Assembly: GCA_963695175.1 (NCBI GenBank) | Contig: CAVOGG010000006.1 | Span: forward strand, 62,001-126,000 | Direction: 5' to 3' | Length of the DNA stretch: 64,000 nucleotides | Origin: Fodinibacter sp963695175 | Lineage (GTDB): Bacteria; Actinomycetota; Actinomycetes; Actinomycetales; Dermatophilaceae | Shown here: piece by piece, positions 38,086 through 47,163 of the stretch | Position numbering within the stretch: position 1 is the stretch's first letter | Layout of the letters: the number at the start of each line of letters is the position of its first letter | Notes under the pieces: generated by a model | Database searches by the model: none | Seen by the model: the letters and a program-made list of their open reading frames with translations, nothing else | What the model was told of the DNA's origin: nothing | Program-made: the position numbers and the translations under genes

Positions 38086-39589
38086 TCAGGCCTGCGGCTT
38101 CAGGTGCGGAAAAAGAATGGTCTCGCGGATGTTCGCGCCGGTGAACAGCATGACCAGCCGGTCGATGCCCAGCCCGAGGCCGCCCATCGGCGGGGCGCCG
38201 TACTCGAGCGCGCGCAGGAAGTCCTCGTCGAGCTGCATCGCCTCGGGGTCGCCGCCGGCGGCACGCAGCGACTGGGCGGTGAGCACCTCGCGCTGCACGA
38301 CCGGGTCGACGAGCTCGGAGAAGCCGGTGCCACGCTCGACGCCGGCGATGATGAGGTCCCAGGCCTCGATGAGCCCGTCCTTCGAGCGGTGCGGGCGGGC
38401 CAGCGGCTGGGCGATGGCGGGGTAGTCGCACAGGAAGGTCGGCTGCAGCAGGGCCGGCTCGACGAGCTCGCCGAGCAGCTCGAGGAACACCTTGTCCTTC
38501 TCCAGGGCCGGGTCGACCTCGACACCGTGCGTCTGCGCGTACCCGAGCAGGGTCTCCTTCGGCGTCTCGATCGTGACGGCCTCGCCGACGGCCTCGCTGA
38601 CGGCGTCGTAGACGGGCAGCCAGCGCCACTCGCCGCCGAGGTCGACGGTGCCGGCCGGGGTGTCGACGAGCCGCGAGCCGAGGGCGTCGGCGACCCCGAG
38701 GTAGAGGTCGCGCATCAGGTCGCCGATCGAGGTCTGGTCGCCCCAGGCCTCGTACGCCTCGAGCATCGTGAACTCGGCCGAGTGCGTGGCGTCGATGCCC
38801 TCGTTGCGGAAGATCCGGCCCATCTCGTAGACCCGGTCGACCCCGCCGACGACGGCCTTCTTGAGGTTCAGCTCGAGCGCGATGCGCAGGACCATGTCCT
38901 GGTCGAAGGCGTTGAGGTGGGTGCGGAACGGCCGCGCGGCGGCGCCACCGTGCACCAGCTGCAGCACCGGCGTCTCGACCTCGAGGTAGCCCTGCGATCT
39001 CGAGCACCGACCGCATGGCGCGCAGCGCGGTCGCCTTGGTGCGCACCATGTCGCGGGCCTCCTGGCGCACGACGAGGTCGGCGTACCGCTGACGGACGCG
39101 GCTCTCCTCGGAGAGCTCCTTGTGCAGCACCGGCAGCGGGCGCAGCGCCTTGCTCGCCATCCCCCAGCGGCTCGCCATCACCGACAGCTCACCGCGGCGC
39201 GAGCTGATCACCCGGCCCTCGACGTACACGTGGTCGCCGAGGTCGACGTCGGACTTCCACGCGGCCAGCGACTCCTCGCCCACCTCGGCGAGGCTGAGCA
39301 TGACCTGCAGGCGGGTGCCGATGCCCTCCTGCAGCGTGGCGAACGCCAGCTTTCCGGTGTTGCGGACGAAGACGACGCGCCCGGCGACCCCGACGACGTC
39401 CTGCGTCTCCTCGCCCTGCTCGAGGTGGCCCCACTGCTCACGCACGTCGGCCAGCGAGTGCGTGCGCGGGACCGCCACGGGATACGGCGGGATGCCGGAG
39501 GCGAGCAGGCGGTCGCGCTTGTCGCGGCGGATGCGCAGCTGCTCGGGCAGGTCGGCCTCGGGGAGGGTGTCGGGGGGCGTCTCGGTCAC
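38086..39589 (-). CDS. lysS: Lysyl-tRNA synthetase, class II (one frameshift)
   Basis: Starts at GTG 39589 (TAGGCT eight bases upstream). N-terminal OB anticodon-binding domain (VVFVRNTGKLAFATLQ) and class II core with motif 2 (YEMGRIFRNEGIDATHSAEF) and motif 3 (GLGLGIDRLVMLF). The frame changes once near 38995 (EI-QGYLEVETPVLQLVHGG). About 500 residues. It charges tRNA-Lys. Essential and single in this window, so the break is almost surely an indel error. Confidence 0.94.
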
Positions 39590-39606
39590 GAGGACCAAGC
39601 CTACGG

Positions 39607-40014
39607 TCACCGGTGCAAGGGACTCCTGATGCCCCACCGGTGCCCGAACGGGTCGATGAACCACGCGGCGCGCTCATCGTTGCTCTCGTGCACCCCGCGG
39701 TGGTCCGCCGTGGCACCCTCCCGCACCGCGACGGCGAACGTGGCGTCGACGTCGGGCACCGGCAGCACCAGGCTCACCGCCGCCCCCGGCCCGGTGGGCG
39801 CCACCGCGTCGTAGGCGGGCGCCTCGTCGGCGAGGTAGAACACCCCGTCGGCCACCCGCAGGGCGACGTGCCCGATCGTGCCGTCGTCGTTCTCGAAGGG
39901 CTCGCCCTCGACCACCGCACCGAACACCGTGCCGTACCAGTCGATCGCGTCGCGCGCGCCCTTCACCGCCAGGTACGGCACGACCACCGCCCGTGGGTTG
40001 TGCTGCTGCGCCAT
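39607..40014 (-). CDS. VOC (glyoxalase/PhnB-like) protein
   Basis: 135 residues from ATG 40014. Two beta-alpha-beta-beta-beta halves: VVPYLAVKGARDAIDWYGTV and PDVDATFAVAVREGA, ending DPFGHRWGI. The pattern resembles PhnB-type members of the vicinal oxygen chelate superfamily. The GVHESNDERAAWFIDP part holds a metal-site Glu candidate. Substrate unknown. It ends 18 bp before the lysS start and shares its direction. Confidence 0.8.
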   Translation of the reverse strand: MAQQHNPRAVVVPYLAVKGARDAIDWYGTVFGAVVEGEPFENDDGTIGHVALRVADGVFYLADEAPAYDAVAPTGPGAAVSLVLPVPDVDATFAVAVREGATADHRGVHESNDERAAWFIDPFGHRWGIRSPLHR

Positions 40015-40139
40015 GCTCCACCCCGTCCCGGATGCCGTGTGGCCGTTCCCGCTGAGCGCCCCCCGGCATCCATCTCTTCGACCGAGGGTAGGCACCTGCT
40101 CCGACAGCGGGAAGGGCCGTGCGTGTCCGGACCCACCAC

Positions 40140-40152
40140 TAGCGTCTCCACC
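40140..40152 (+). promoter_or_regulatory. Leaderless-type -10 of the ATPase gene
   Basis: TAGCGT at 40140-40145, then 7 bases to the ATG at 40153. No ribosome site precedes this ATG. Confidence 0.45.
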
Positions 40153-40920
40153 ATGGTCAGGAAGGCGCAGGCGTGGACCGAGGGGCTGCCCGCGCGGCGC
40201 CTGCAGGTGGCCCGTGACGCCGAGCTGCCGGCATCCGAGGTGTGGCCGCTCACCATCCCGGCGGTCGCGCAGGTGCTGGCCGACGGGCTCGACCTCGCAC
40301 GCTGCACCGTGCTCGTCGGCGAGAACGGCTCGGGCAAGTCGACCCTCGTCGAGGCGCTCGCGATGGCGGCGGGCATGAACGCCGAGGGCGGCTCGACCGG
40401 CGCCAACCACCGCACGCACGAGAGCGAGTCGCCGCTGCACGAGTGGCTCACCGTGGTGCGCGACCCCGGGGCGCCGCGGTGGGGCTACTTCGTGCGGGCC
40501 GAGACGATGCACGGGCTGTTCACCTACCTCGACACCTCGCGCTCGGAGTCGCCGTGGAGCCGCGACCCGCTCTTCCACGGGCTGTCGCACGGCGAGTCGT
40601 TCGTGGCGCTGCTCCAGACCCGGCGGTTCCGGGGCGAGGGGCTGTTCGTCATGGACGAGCCCGAGGCCGGCCTGTCCTTCTCGGCGCAGCTGCACCTCGT
40701 CGCCGAGCTCGCCGAGATGGCCCGGCGCCCGCGCACCCAGGTCGTGTTGGCAACCCACTCACCGGTGCTGGCCGCCATCCCGGGGGCGTCGGTGCTCGAG
40801 CTGGGCGACCACGGCATCCGCCCCACCACCTGGGACGACCTCGAGGTGGTCACCCACCACCGCAGCTTCCTCGCCGAGCCGCGGCGCTACCTGCGGCACG
40901 TGCTCGACGACCTCGACTGA
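40153..40920 (+). CDS. AAA/ABC-type ATPase (predicted, SMC-like head)
   Basis: 255 residues from ATG 40153 (an in-frame GTG at 40123 is an alternative). Walker A VGENGSGKST (about 56-63), Walker B LFVMDEPEAGLS, and ATHSPVLAAIPGA with the switch His. The short family of stand-alone ABC-like ATPases with THSP is seen in many bacteria; role unknown, perhaps DNA-linked or toxin-antitoxin-like, but no partner is adjacent. Complete, alone between the VOC gene and the inositol island. Confidence 0.78.
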   Translation: MVRKAQAWTEGLPARRLQVARDAELPASEVWPLTIPAVAQVLADGLDLARCTVLVGENGSGKSTLVEALAMAAGMNAEGGSTGANHRTHESESPLHEWLTVVRDPGAPRWGYFVRAETMHGLFTYLDTSRSESPWSRDPLFHGLSHGESFVALLQTRRFRGEGLFVMDEPEAGLSFSAQLHLVAELAEMARRPRTQVVLATHSPVLAAIPGASVLELGDHGIRPTTWDDLEVVTHHRSFLAEPRRYLRHVLDDLD

Positions 40921-40978
40921 CAGCACCCGACCGGGTCACGCCGCCGTGCTCATGACACGATATGGTGCTCATGATCTA

Positions 40979-41007
40979 TTGACAGGACAAATGCTCAACC
41001 GTAGGTT
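40979..41007 (+). promoter_or_regulatory. Promoter and IolR-type box of iolE-like operon
   Basis: TTGACA (40979-40984), 17 bases, TAGGTT (41002-41007). The reverse strand of 40980-40989 reads TGTCCTGTCA, one mismatch from the box at the other iol promoters, overlapping the -35. A GTGCTCATGA direct repeat (40946-40955, 40965-40974) lies just upstream. The start codon is 37 bp downstream with GGAAGG. Confidence 0.62.
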
Positions 41008-41043
41008 TGACTGGCATCCCCTCGAGCTCGGAAGGAACCTCCA

Positions 41044-41976
41044 ATGGCGGAGTCCAAGGCCCGCAACACCGACCCCCGCTACAGCAAGCTGACGATCGGT
41101 GTCTGCCCCGACCAGTGGGGCGTCTGGTTCCCCCAGGACGAGAAGCAGATCGACTGGGACGTCGCGCTCGACGAGATGGCGACGGCCGGCTTCTCGGTGA
41201 TGGAGACCGGGCCGTTCGGCTACTTCCCGACCGAGCCGGCGCGCCTGCGCGAGGAGATGGACGCACGCGGCTTCAAGGTCGTCGCCGGCACCGGCTGGGG
41301 CATCCTGCACCAGGCCGAGGCCTGGGCCGACACCGAGAAGTTCTTCCGCTCGATCGGCGAGACCCACGCCGCCGTCGGCGCCGAGTACGTCGTGCACCTG
41401 CCCCCGATGTTCCGCGACGAGAAGACCGGCGCGTACACCGACGACAAGGTGCTCTCCACCGAGGCGTGGAACCTCTACATCAAGAACGCCGACAAGCTCG
41501 GGCGGATCATGAAGGAGGACTACGGCCTGAAGATGGTGCTGCACCCCCACGGCGACAGCCACATCGAGACCCCCGACGACATCGACCGGATCTTCCAGGC
41601 GACCGACCCCGAGTACGTCGGCTTCTGCCTCGACACCGGGCACATCATCTACGGCGACGGCGACCCGATGGAGCTGTGCCGCAAGTACCCCGAGCGCATC
41701 TCCTACGTGCACATCAAGGCGATGGACGCGGGCCTGGTCAAGCAGGCCCACGACGAGGACTGGCCGTTCGTCAAGGCCGTGCACGCCGGTGTCTCGGTGG
41801 CGCCGCCCGCCGGCCTGCCCGACATGCGCGACCTCATCGAGGCCCTCGCCGACCTCGACAAGGAGCTCTACGTCATCTGCGAGCAGGACATGTACGGCTG
41901 CCCGAAGACCGACCCGCTGCCCATCGCCGTCCAGACCCGCGAGTACCTCGCCTCGCTCGGCCTCGGCCTCCTCTGA
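41044..41976 (+). CDS. Inosose dehydratase-like TIM-barrel protein (IolE type)
   Basis: 310 residues. The N-terminus IGVCPDQWGVWFPQDEKQID and ETGPFGYFPTEPARLREEMD resemble IolE/sugar-phosphate isomerase family proteins of the AP-endonuclease-2 fold; metal ligands expected in HPHGDSHIETPDD, CLDTGHIIYGDGD and YVHIKAMD. IolE removes water from 2-keto-myo-inositol. The operon continues with a dehydrogenase 11 bp later, then a Usp gene. IolE versus IolI role is inferred from the family and place in the pathway. Confidence 0.75.
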   Translation: MAESKARNTDPRYSKLTIGVCPDQWGVWFPQDEKQIDWDVALDEMATAGFSVMETGPFGYFPTEPARLREEMDARGFKVVAGTGWGILHQAEAWADTEKFFRSIGETHAAVGAEYVVHLPPMFRDEKTGAYTDDKVLSTEAWNLYIKNADKLGRIMKEDYGLKMVLHPHGDSHIETPDDIDRIFQATDPEYVGFCLDTGHIIYGDGDPMELCRKYPERISYVHIKAMDAGLVKQAHDEDWPFVKAVHAGVSVAPPAGLPDMRDLIEALADLDKELYVICEQDMYGCPKTDPLPIAVQTREYLASLGLGLL

Positions 41977-41987
41977 AGGGCACGACA

Positions 41988-42992
41988 GTGACCGTCCGCA
42001 TCGGAATGATCGGCCCCGGCGGCATGGGGCAGGCGCACATCGACCGCATCCACACGGTCATCGCCGGGGGCCGCGTCGTCGCCGTCAGCGACGTCAACCC
42101 CGACAACGCGGCGGCGGTCGCCGAGCGCATCGGCGGGGTGGCCCACGCCACCTCGACCGAGCTCATCGAGAGCCCCGACGTCGACGCCGTGATGATCTGC
42201 AGCTACGGCCCGGCCCACGAGGTCGACGTGCTCGCCTGCATCGCCGCCGGCAAGCCCGTGTTCTGCGAGAAGCCGCTCACCCCGACCGCTGACGCCGCCC
42301 TGCGGATCATGGCTGCCGAGCAGGCTGCCGGCCGCCGCCTCGTCACGGTCGGCTTCATGCGCCGCTTCGACGCGAGCTACCGCCAGATGAAGGCCCTCCT
42401 CGACTCCGGCGACCTCGGCGAGACGCTGATGGTGCACTGCGCCCACCGCAACCCCACCGTCCCCGAGATCTACACCTGGGACATGGCGATCAACGACACC
42501 GCGATCCACGAGGTCGACACCATGCGGTGGCTGCTCGGCGAGGAGTTCGTGTCCGCCCGGGTCGACACACCCAAGAAGACGACGCTGCGCCACCCGCACC
42601 TGCAGGACCCCCTGGTGCTCATCCTCACCAGCACGTCCGGCGTCCGCGTCGACGACGAGATCTTCGTCAACGCCCAGTACGGCTACGACATCCGCTGCGA
42701 GGCCGTCGCCGAGAAGGGCGTCGTGAGCCTGTCCGACCAGAACGTCATCGACGTACGCACCGGCTTCCGGGCCTCCAACAGCGTCACGCGTGACCACAAC
42801 GACCGGTTCTGGGGCGCCTTCGTCACCGAGGTCCAGGAGTGGATCTCGGCCGTGTCCCGCGGCGAGCACACCGGGTCGACGTCATGGGACGGCTATGCGG
42901 CTGCCTGCGTGTGCGACGCCGGGGTCCAGGCGCTCACCGAAGACGGCGAGGTCGCCGTCGAGATGATCGACCGCCCGGAGTTCTACGCCTGA
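41988..42992 (+). CDS. iolG: Gfo/Idh/MocA-family inositol dehydrogenase
   Basis: 334 residues from GTG 41988. NAD(P)-binding IGMIGPGGMGQAHIDRI, the EKP motif CEKPLTPTADAALR, and the C-terminal domain with AINDTAIHEVDTMRW, where the catalytic Asp-His pair sits. Members oxidise inositols or sugars. It is 11 bp after the IolE-like gene and one of four such dehydrogenases in the island, so it may act on myo- or another inositol stereoisomer. Complete. Confidence 0.8.
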   Translation: MTVRIGMIGPGGMGQAHIDRIHTVIAGGRVVAVSDVNPDNAAAVAERIGGVAHATSTELIESPDVDAVMICSYGPAHEVDVLACIAAGKPVFCEKPLTPTADAALRIMAAEQAAGRRLVTVGFMRRFDASYRQMKALLDSGDLGETLMVHCAHRNPTVPEIYTWDMAINDTAIHEVDTMRWLLGEEFVSARVDTPKKTTLRHPHLQDPLVLILTSTSGVRVDDEIFVNAQYGYDIRCEAVAEKGVVSLSDQNVIDVRTGFRASNSVTRDHNDRFWGAFVTEVQEWISAVSRGEHTGSTSWDGYAAACVCDAGVQALTEDGEVAVEMIDRPEFYA

Positions 42993-43074
42993 CCGACCCA
43001 ACCGCTGCCCCGACCGGGACGGCGCCCACTGACCTGTTCCCCCACCACCGGCGGGAGCGAGGAGAGGAGCACCG

Positions 43075-43482
43075 ATGACCGTCGCCGTCGCCCACCAGGG
43101 CACCACCGACAGTGACCACGTCCTGCTCGAGGCCGTCCGCGAAGCATCAGCCCGCGGCGAGTCGCTCGCCGTGATCCACGTGCGCCGCGCCGTCGACGAG
43201 GACCTCGAGGCGGCCGTCGGCGCGGGAGTGAAGGACGCGATCGAGCGAGTCACGGCCAAGGCCGGCGTCACGCCTGTCCCGTACGAGCTGCACGTCGCCG
43301 CCGGTACCGCCGACGACCTCGCAGGCGCCCTCCTCGACGAGACCGATGCCGTCAGGGCTTCCATCCTGGTCATCGGGGCCCGGCACCGCTCGCCCGTCGG
43401 CAAGGCTTTCCTCGGCTCGGTGTCGCAGCGCCTCATCCTCGAGGCCGACGTGCCCGTGCTCGTGGTCAAGCCTCCGCGCTGA
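43075..43482 (+). CDS. Universal stress protein (UspA family)
   Basis: 135 residues from ATG 43075, GGAGAGGAGC upstream. Single Usp domain; nucleotide loop GARHRSPVGKAFLGSVSQRL (GxxxxxxxxGSVS) near the end, which binds ATP. It follows the iolE-like/dehydrogenase pair on the same strand after 82 bp, so it may be co-transcribed with sugar genes. Function in the pathway unknown. Complete. Confidence 0.85.
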   Translation: MTVAVAHQGTTDSDHVLLEAVREASARGESLAVIHVRRAVDEDLEAAVGAGVKDAIERVTAKAGVTPVPYELHVAAGTADDLAGALLDETDAVRASILVIGARHRSPVGKAFLGSVSQRLILEADVPVLVVKPPR

Positions 43483-43521
43483 CCCACCCCCCGGCCGGTC
43501 GCGCCCCGGCCGCCCGGACGC

Positions 43522-43556
43522 CGTAGGGCCCCGCTCCTCGAGAGTGCGGCCCTACG
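43522..43556. terminator. Terminator after usp
   Basis: Inverted repeat CGTAGGGCC / GGCCCTACG (43522-43530, 43548-43556). Confidence 0.65.
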
Positions 43557-43679
43557 TGCATTCCCGGGCACACTGCTCGCGGCTTCCCGTTCGCCCGGCC
43601 CTCGGTCCTCGAGCCGGGTGTTCAGCCGGCTGCCCCGGGCGACACCTGAGCACCCAGCTCGCCAACCCAGGGGTGCGGA

Positions 43680-43732
43680 CTCGAGGCAAAACCGAGCACA
43701 CACCGCTCGAGGCAAGGCCCGAGCACACACCG
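43680..43732. repeat. Tandem 26/27-bp direct repeat
   Basis: Two copies of CTCGAGGCAA-(A/G)..CCGAGCACACACCG at 43680-43705 and 43706-43732 in the non-coding gap between usp and the ABC genes. Origin unknown. Confidence 0.6.
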
Positions 43733-43771
43733 AAGGGCCCGGCTCCCAAGGAGGGGGAGCCGGGCCCTTCG
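43731..43771 (-). terminator. Terminator of the ABC transporter operon
   Basis: Perfect 16-bp stem CGAAGGGCCCGGCTCC / GGAGCCGGGCCCTTCG with a 9-base loop, 25 bp after the ATPase stop. Confidence 0.8.
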
Positions 43772-43795
43772 GGTCCTGCGGTGTGGTGGTTCCCG

Positions 43796-44614
<819 letters not shown>

Positions 44615-44618
44615 GGTC

Positions 44619-45764
44619 CTAGCCCACCTTTCGCAAGGTCGAGAGGTTCTTGACGTAGAGGTTCACGATGACGGCCAGCAGGAGCATGACGCCCAGGAAG
44701 GCCTTGAACCAGTTGTTGTCCCAGCCGGCGTAGACGATGCACAGGCTCGTCATGCCGAAGATGAAGGCGCCGATGGCCACGCCGATCGCGTTGCCGTAAC
44801 CGCCGGTGAGGAGCGTGCCACCCACGACCGCGGCGACGATGTAGAGGAACTCGTTGCCGATGCCGTTGCTCGCCTGGAGCGTGTTGAAGTTGTAGAGCGT
44901 GTGCATGCCCATGAACCAGGCGAGGAACGAGACGCCCATGAACAGGCCGATCTTGACCCGGCGCACCGGCACACCGACGGCGCGGGCGCTGGGCGCGTTG
45001 CCGCCGACGGCGTAGATCCAGTTGCCGACCCGGCTGCGGGTGAGCATCCAGTGGGCGATGCCCACGAAGAGGAACCACCACAGCACCGTGATGTCGAGCT
45101 TGACGCCGCCGATGCTGAACTGGTGGGCGAAGATCGCGTTCAGCGAGGCGTACCCGTCCATCTGGTTGATGTTCTGCGTCGACACGGATCCGGTGACCAG
45201 CTTCGTGACACCCAGGTTGACTCCCTGGAGCACGAAGAAGGATCCCAAGGTGATCAGGAAGCTCGGTATCCCGGTGCGCATCACCATGTAGCCGTTGAAG
45301 AACCCGATGGACAGGGCGAACAGCAGGGCGATGATCGCGCCCACCCAGAGGTTGATGCCCAGCTGGTAGGAGAACATCGCGTTCAGCAGGCCGGCGCTGT
45401 AGACCATCACACCGGCCGACAGGTCGAACTCACCTCCGATCATCAGCAGCCCGACGGCGACGGCCACGATGCCGATCGTCGAGCTCTGGTACAGGACGGT
45501 CATCAGTGAGTCGACCGACCGGAACGCCGGCGCGACGATCAGGAAGAAGATGAAGAGGATGACGGCCGCGACGAGCGCGCCGACCTCGGGGCGAGCCAGC
45601 AGCCGGTTGGACCAGCCGAGCTGTACGCGGTTGGAGGCCTCGGCGTGCGCACCGTGCGGTGCGGCACTGCCCGAGGCGGTTGCGGCGGCCGGCTCGGCCG
45701 TCGTGGTGGCGGCCGAGGCCGCAGGCGTGGCATCCGACGATGCCGTCTGGTGTTCCTGACTCAT
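44619..45764 (-). CDS. ABC transporter permease (RbsC family)
   Basis: 381 residues from ATG 45764 (AGGGAGACGAGC upstream; the longer frame from 45782 has no ribosome site). A Ser/Ala-rich cytoplasmic N-terminus precedes about ten membrane segments; GTLLTGGYGNAIGVAIGAFIFG and GGEFDLSAGVMVYSAG are typical of sugar/inositol permeases. Forms the membrane channel of the importer. Complete. Confidence 0.88.
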   Translation of the reverse strand: MSQEHQTASSDATPAASAATTTAEPAAATASGSAAPHGAHAEASNRVQLGWSNRLLARPEVGALVAAVILFIFFLIVAPAFRSVDSLMTVLYQSSTIGIVAVAVGLLMIGGEFDLSAGVMVYSAGLLNAMFSYQLGINLWVGAIIALLFALSIGFFNGYMVMRTGIPSFLITLGSFFVLQGVNLGVTKLVTGSVSTQNINQMDGYASLNAIFAHQFSIGGVKLDITVLWWFLFVGIAHWMLTRSRVGNWIYAVGGNAPSARAVGVPVRRVKIGLFMGVSFLAWFMGMHTLYNFNTLQASNGIGNEFLYIVAAVVGGTLLTGGYGNAIGVAIGAFIFGMTSLCIVYAGWDNNWFKAFLGVMLLLAVIVNLYVKNLSTLRKVG

Positions 45765-45843
45765 GCTCGTCTCCCTCTGCACGTTCCGGGTCGGGGTCCT
45801 CGCGGACCTGCGAGGCCCCGGACGGCGGAACTACTCGGATGGA

Positions 45844-46842
45844 TCAGCGGGTGTTGTTCTTGGTGAACGGGAGGATGACGTCGATGTTGGAGCTGTCGAC
45901 GAAGGAGGGCCCGGTGAGCACCGGCCCGCCACCGCCCATGTCGTTGCCGTTCTTCTTGTTCAGGTAGAGCGAGTTCACGGCGAGGTAGCCCTGCACGTAG
46001 GGCTGCTGGTCGATCGAGAACTGGATCTTGCCGTCCTTGATCGCCTGGGCCGCCTCGGCGTTGAGGTCGAAGGTGACGAGCTTGGCCTTGCTGCTGGCCT
46101 GGTCCATCGCCTTGAGGGCGTCGAGGGCGATCGGCGCGCCGAGGGTGACGATGTAGTCGATCGACGGGTCGGCCGAGAGCTTGGCCTGCAGGGCCGAGAC
46201 GACGGAGGAGTCGTCGGCGCCGTTGACCTGGATGTTCTCGGTACCGGAGACCTTGCTCTTGACACCGGCGCAGCGGGCCTCGAGGGCGACCGAGCCGGCA
46301 GCCTGGATGACGCACAGGGGGTGCTTGGCACCATCGGCACCGATGCGCTCACCGGCCGTGGCACCGGCCAGGTTCTCGTCGGAGCCGAAGTACATCAGGG
46401 CACCGGTGTCCTTGTACTGGTCGATGCCCGAGTTGAAGGCCACCGTGGGAATCTTCGCGGCGATGGCCGACTGGACTGCCCCCTTGAGCGCGTCGGGTGT
46501 GGCCAGGGTCGTGGCGATGCCGTCGACCTTGGAGTCGACGGCGTTCTGGATCAGGGTGGCCTGCTTGGCCGGGTCGGGGTCGTTGCTGTACTTCAGCGTG
46601 GACCCGGTGTCCTTGGCCGCCTGCTGCGCGCCGGCCTTGATCTTGTCCCAGAAGGTGTCACCGGGGGTCTCGTGGGTGACCATGGCGAAGGTGTAGCCCG
46701 AGTCGCCACCACCACCCGCTGCGCCACCCGCCGAGTCGTCGGTCTTCGGGGCGCCACCACCGCTGCAGGCAGCGAGGGTGACGGCTGCCGTGAGGGCGAT
46801 GGCCGTGGTGGCCGTTGCCTTGCGGAATCGGCTCTGATTCAT
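45844..46842 (-). CDS. Sugar/inositol-binding lipoprotein of ABC importer
   Basis: 332 residues from ATG 46842. Signal peptide with lipobox VTLAACSGGG, a Gly-rich spacer and a periplasmic-binding-protein fold (type 1): FAMVTHETPGDTFWDKIKAG and YSNDPDPAKQATLIQ. It catches the sugar outside the membrane. First gene of the importer operon, behind the promoter at 47067-47110. The D-ribose/inositol-binding class is likely; specificity is not read from the sequence. Confidence 0.88.
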   Translation of the reverse strand: MNQSRFRKATATTAIALTAAVTLAACSGGGAPKTDDSAGGAAGGGGDSGYTFAMVTHETPGDTFWDKIKAGAQQAAKDTGSTLKYSNDPDPAKQATLIQNAVDSKVDGIATTLATPDALKGAVQSAIAAKIPTVAFNSGIDQYKDTGALMYFGSDENLAGATAGERIGADGAKHPLCVIQAAGSVALEARCAGVKSKVSGTENIQVNGADDSSVVSALQAKLSADPSIDYIVTLGAPIALDALKAMDQASSKAKLVTFDLNAEAAQAIKDGKIQFSIDQQPYVQGYLAVNSLYLNKKNGNDMGGGGPVLTGPSFVDSSNIDVILPFTKNNTR

Positions 46843-47066
46843 GGGGACGGTGTCCTTTCGGGGCTGCTGCCCGCGGCTCTGCGGGTCAGTGGTGCCGCGC
46901 CGGCGCATCCGTGGGGAGGCATCGGTGGTTCTGCGCCGGGTGGCGACTGCGGCGGTCGGTCTGCCGCTTCAGGGGCCAGGGGAGAAAGGGTGAAGTCCCC
47001 ATGACGTTCGGGCCGGGACCGGGTGCTGCTGTTCTGTTGGGAGGAGCAGGTCGGCTCCCGGACTCA

Positions 47067-47110
47067 ATTCCAGCGCGTTCGGCGCGTGCTGTCAAGCATT
47101 TGTCCTAACA
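47067..47110 (-). promoter_or_regulatory. ABC operon promoter with IolR-type box
   Basis: Minus strand: the box TGTTAGGACA (47101-47110) is followed by AATGC, -35 TTGACA (47090-47095), 17 bases and TGGAAT (47067-47072). The same box-AATG-TTGACAGCA order occurs before iolC and before the dehydrogenase at 62028. Confidence 0.65.
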
Positions 47111-47163
47111 TTCCGTCAATTGAAGCAGCGACGTCGGCGACCGACCGGTCAGCGGCCGGCCCG

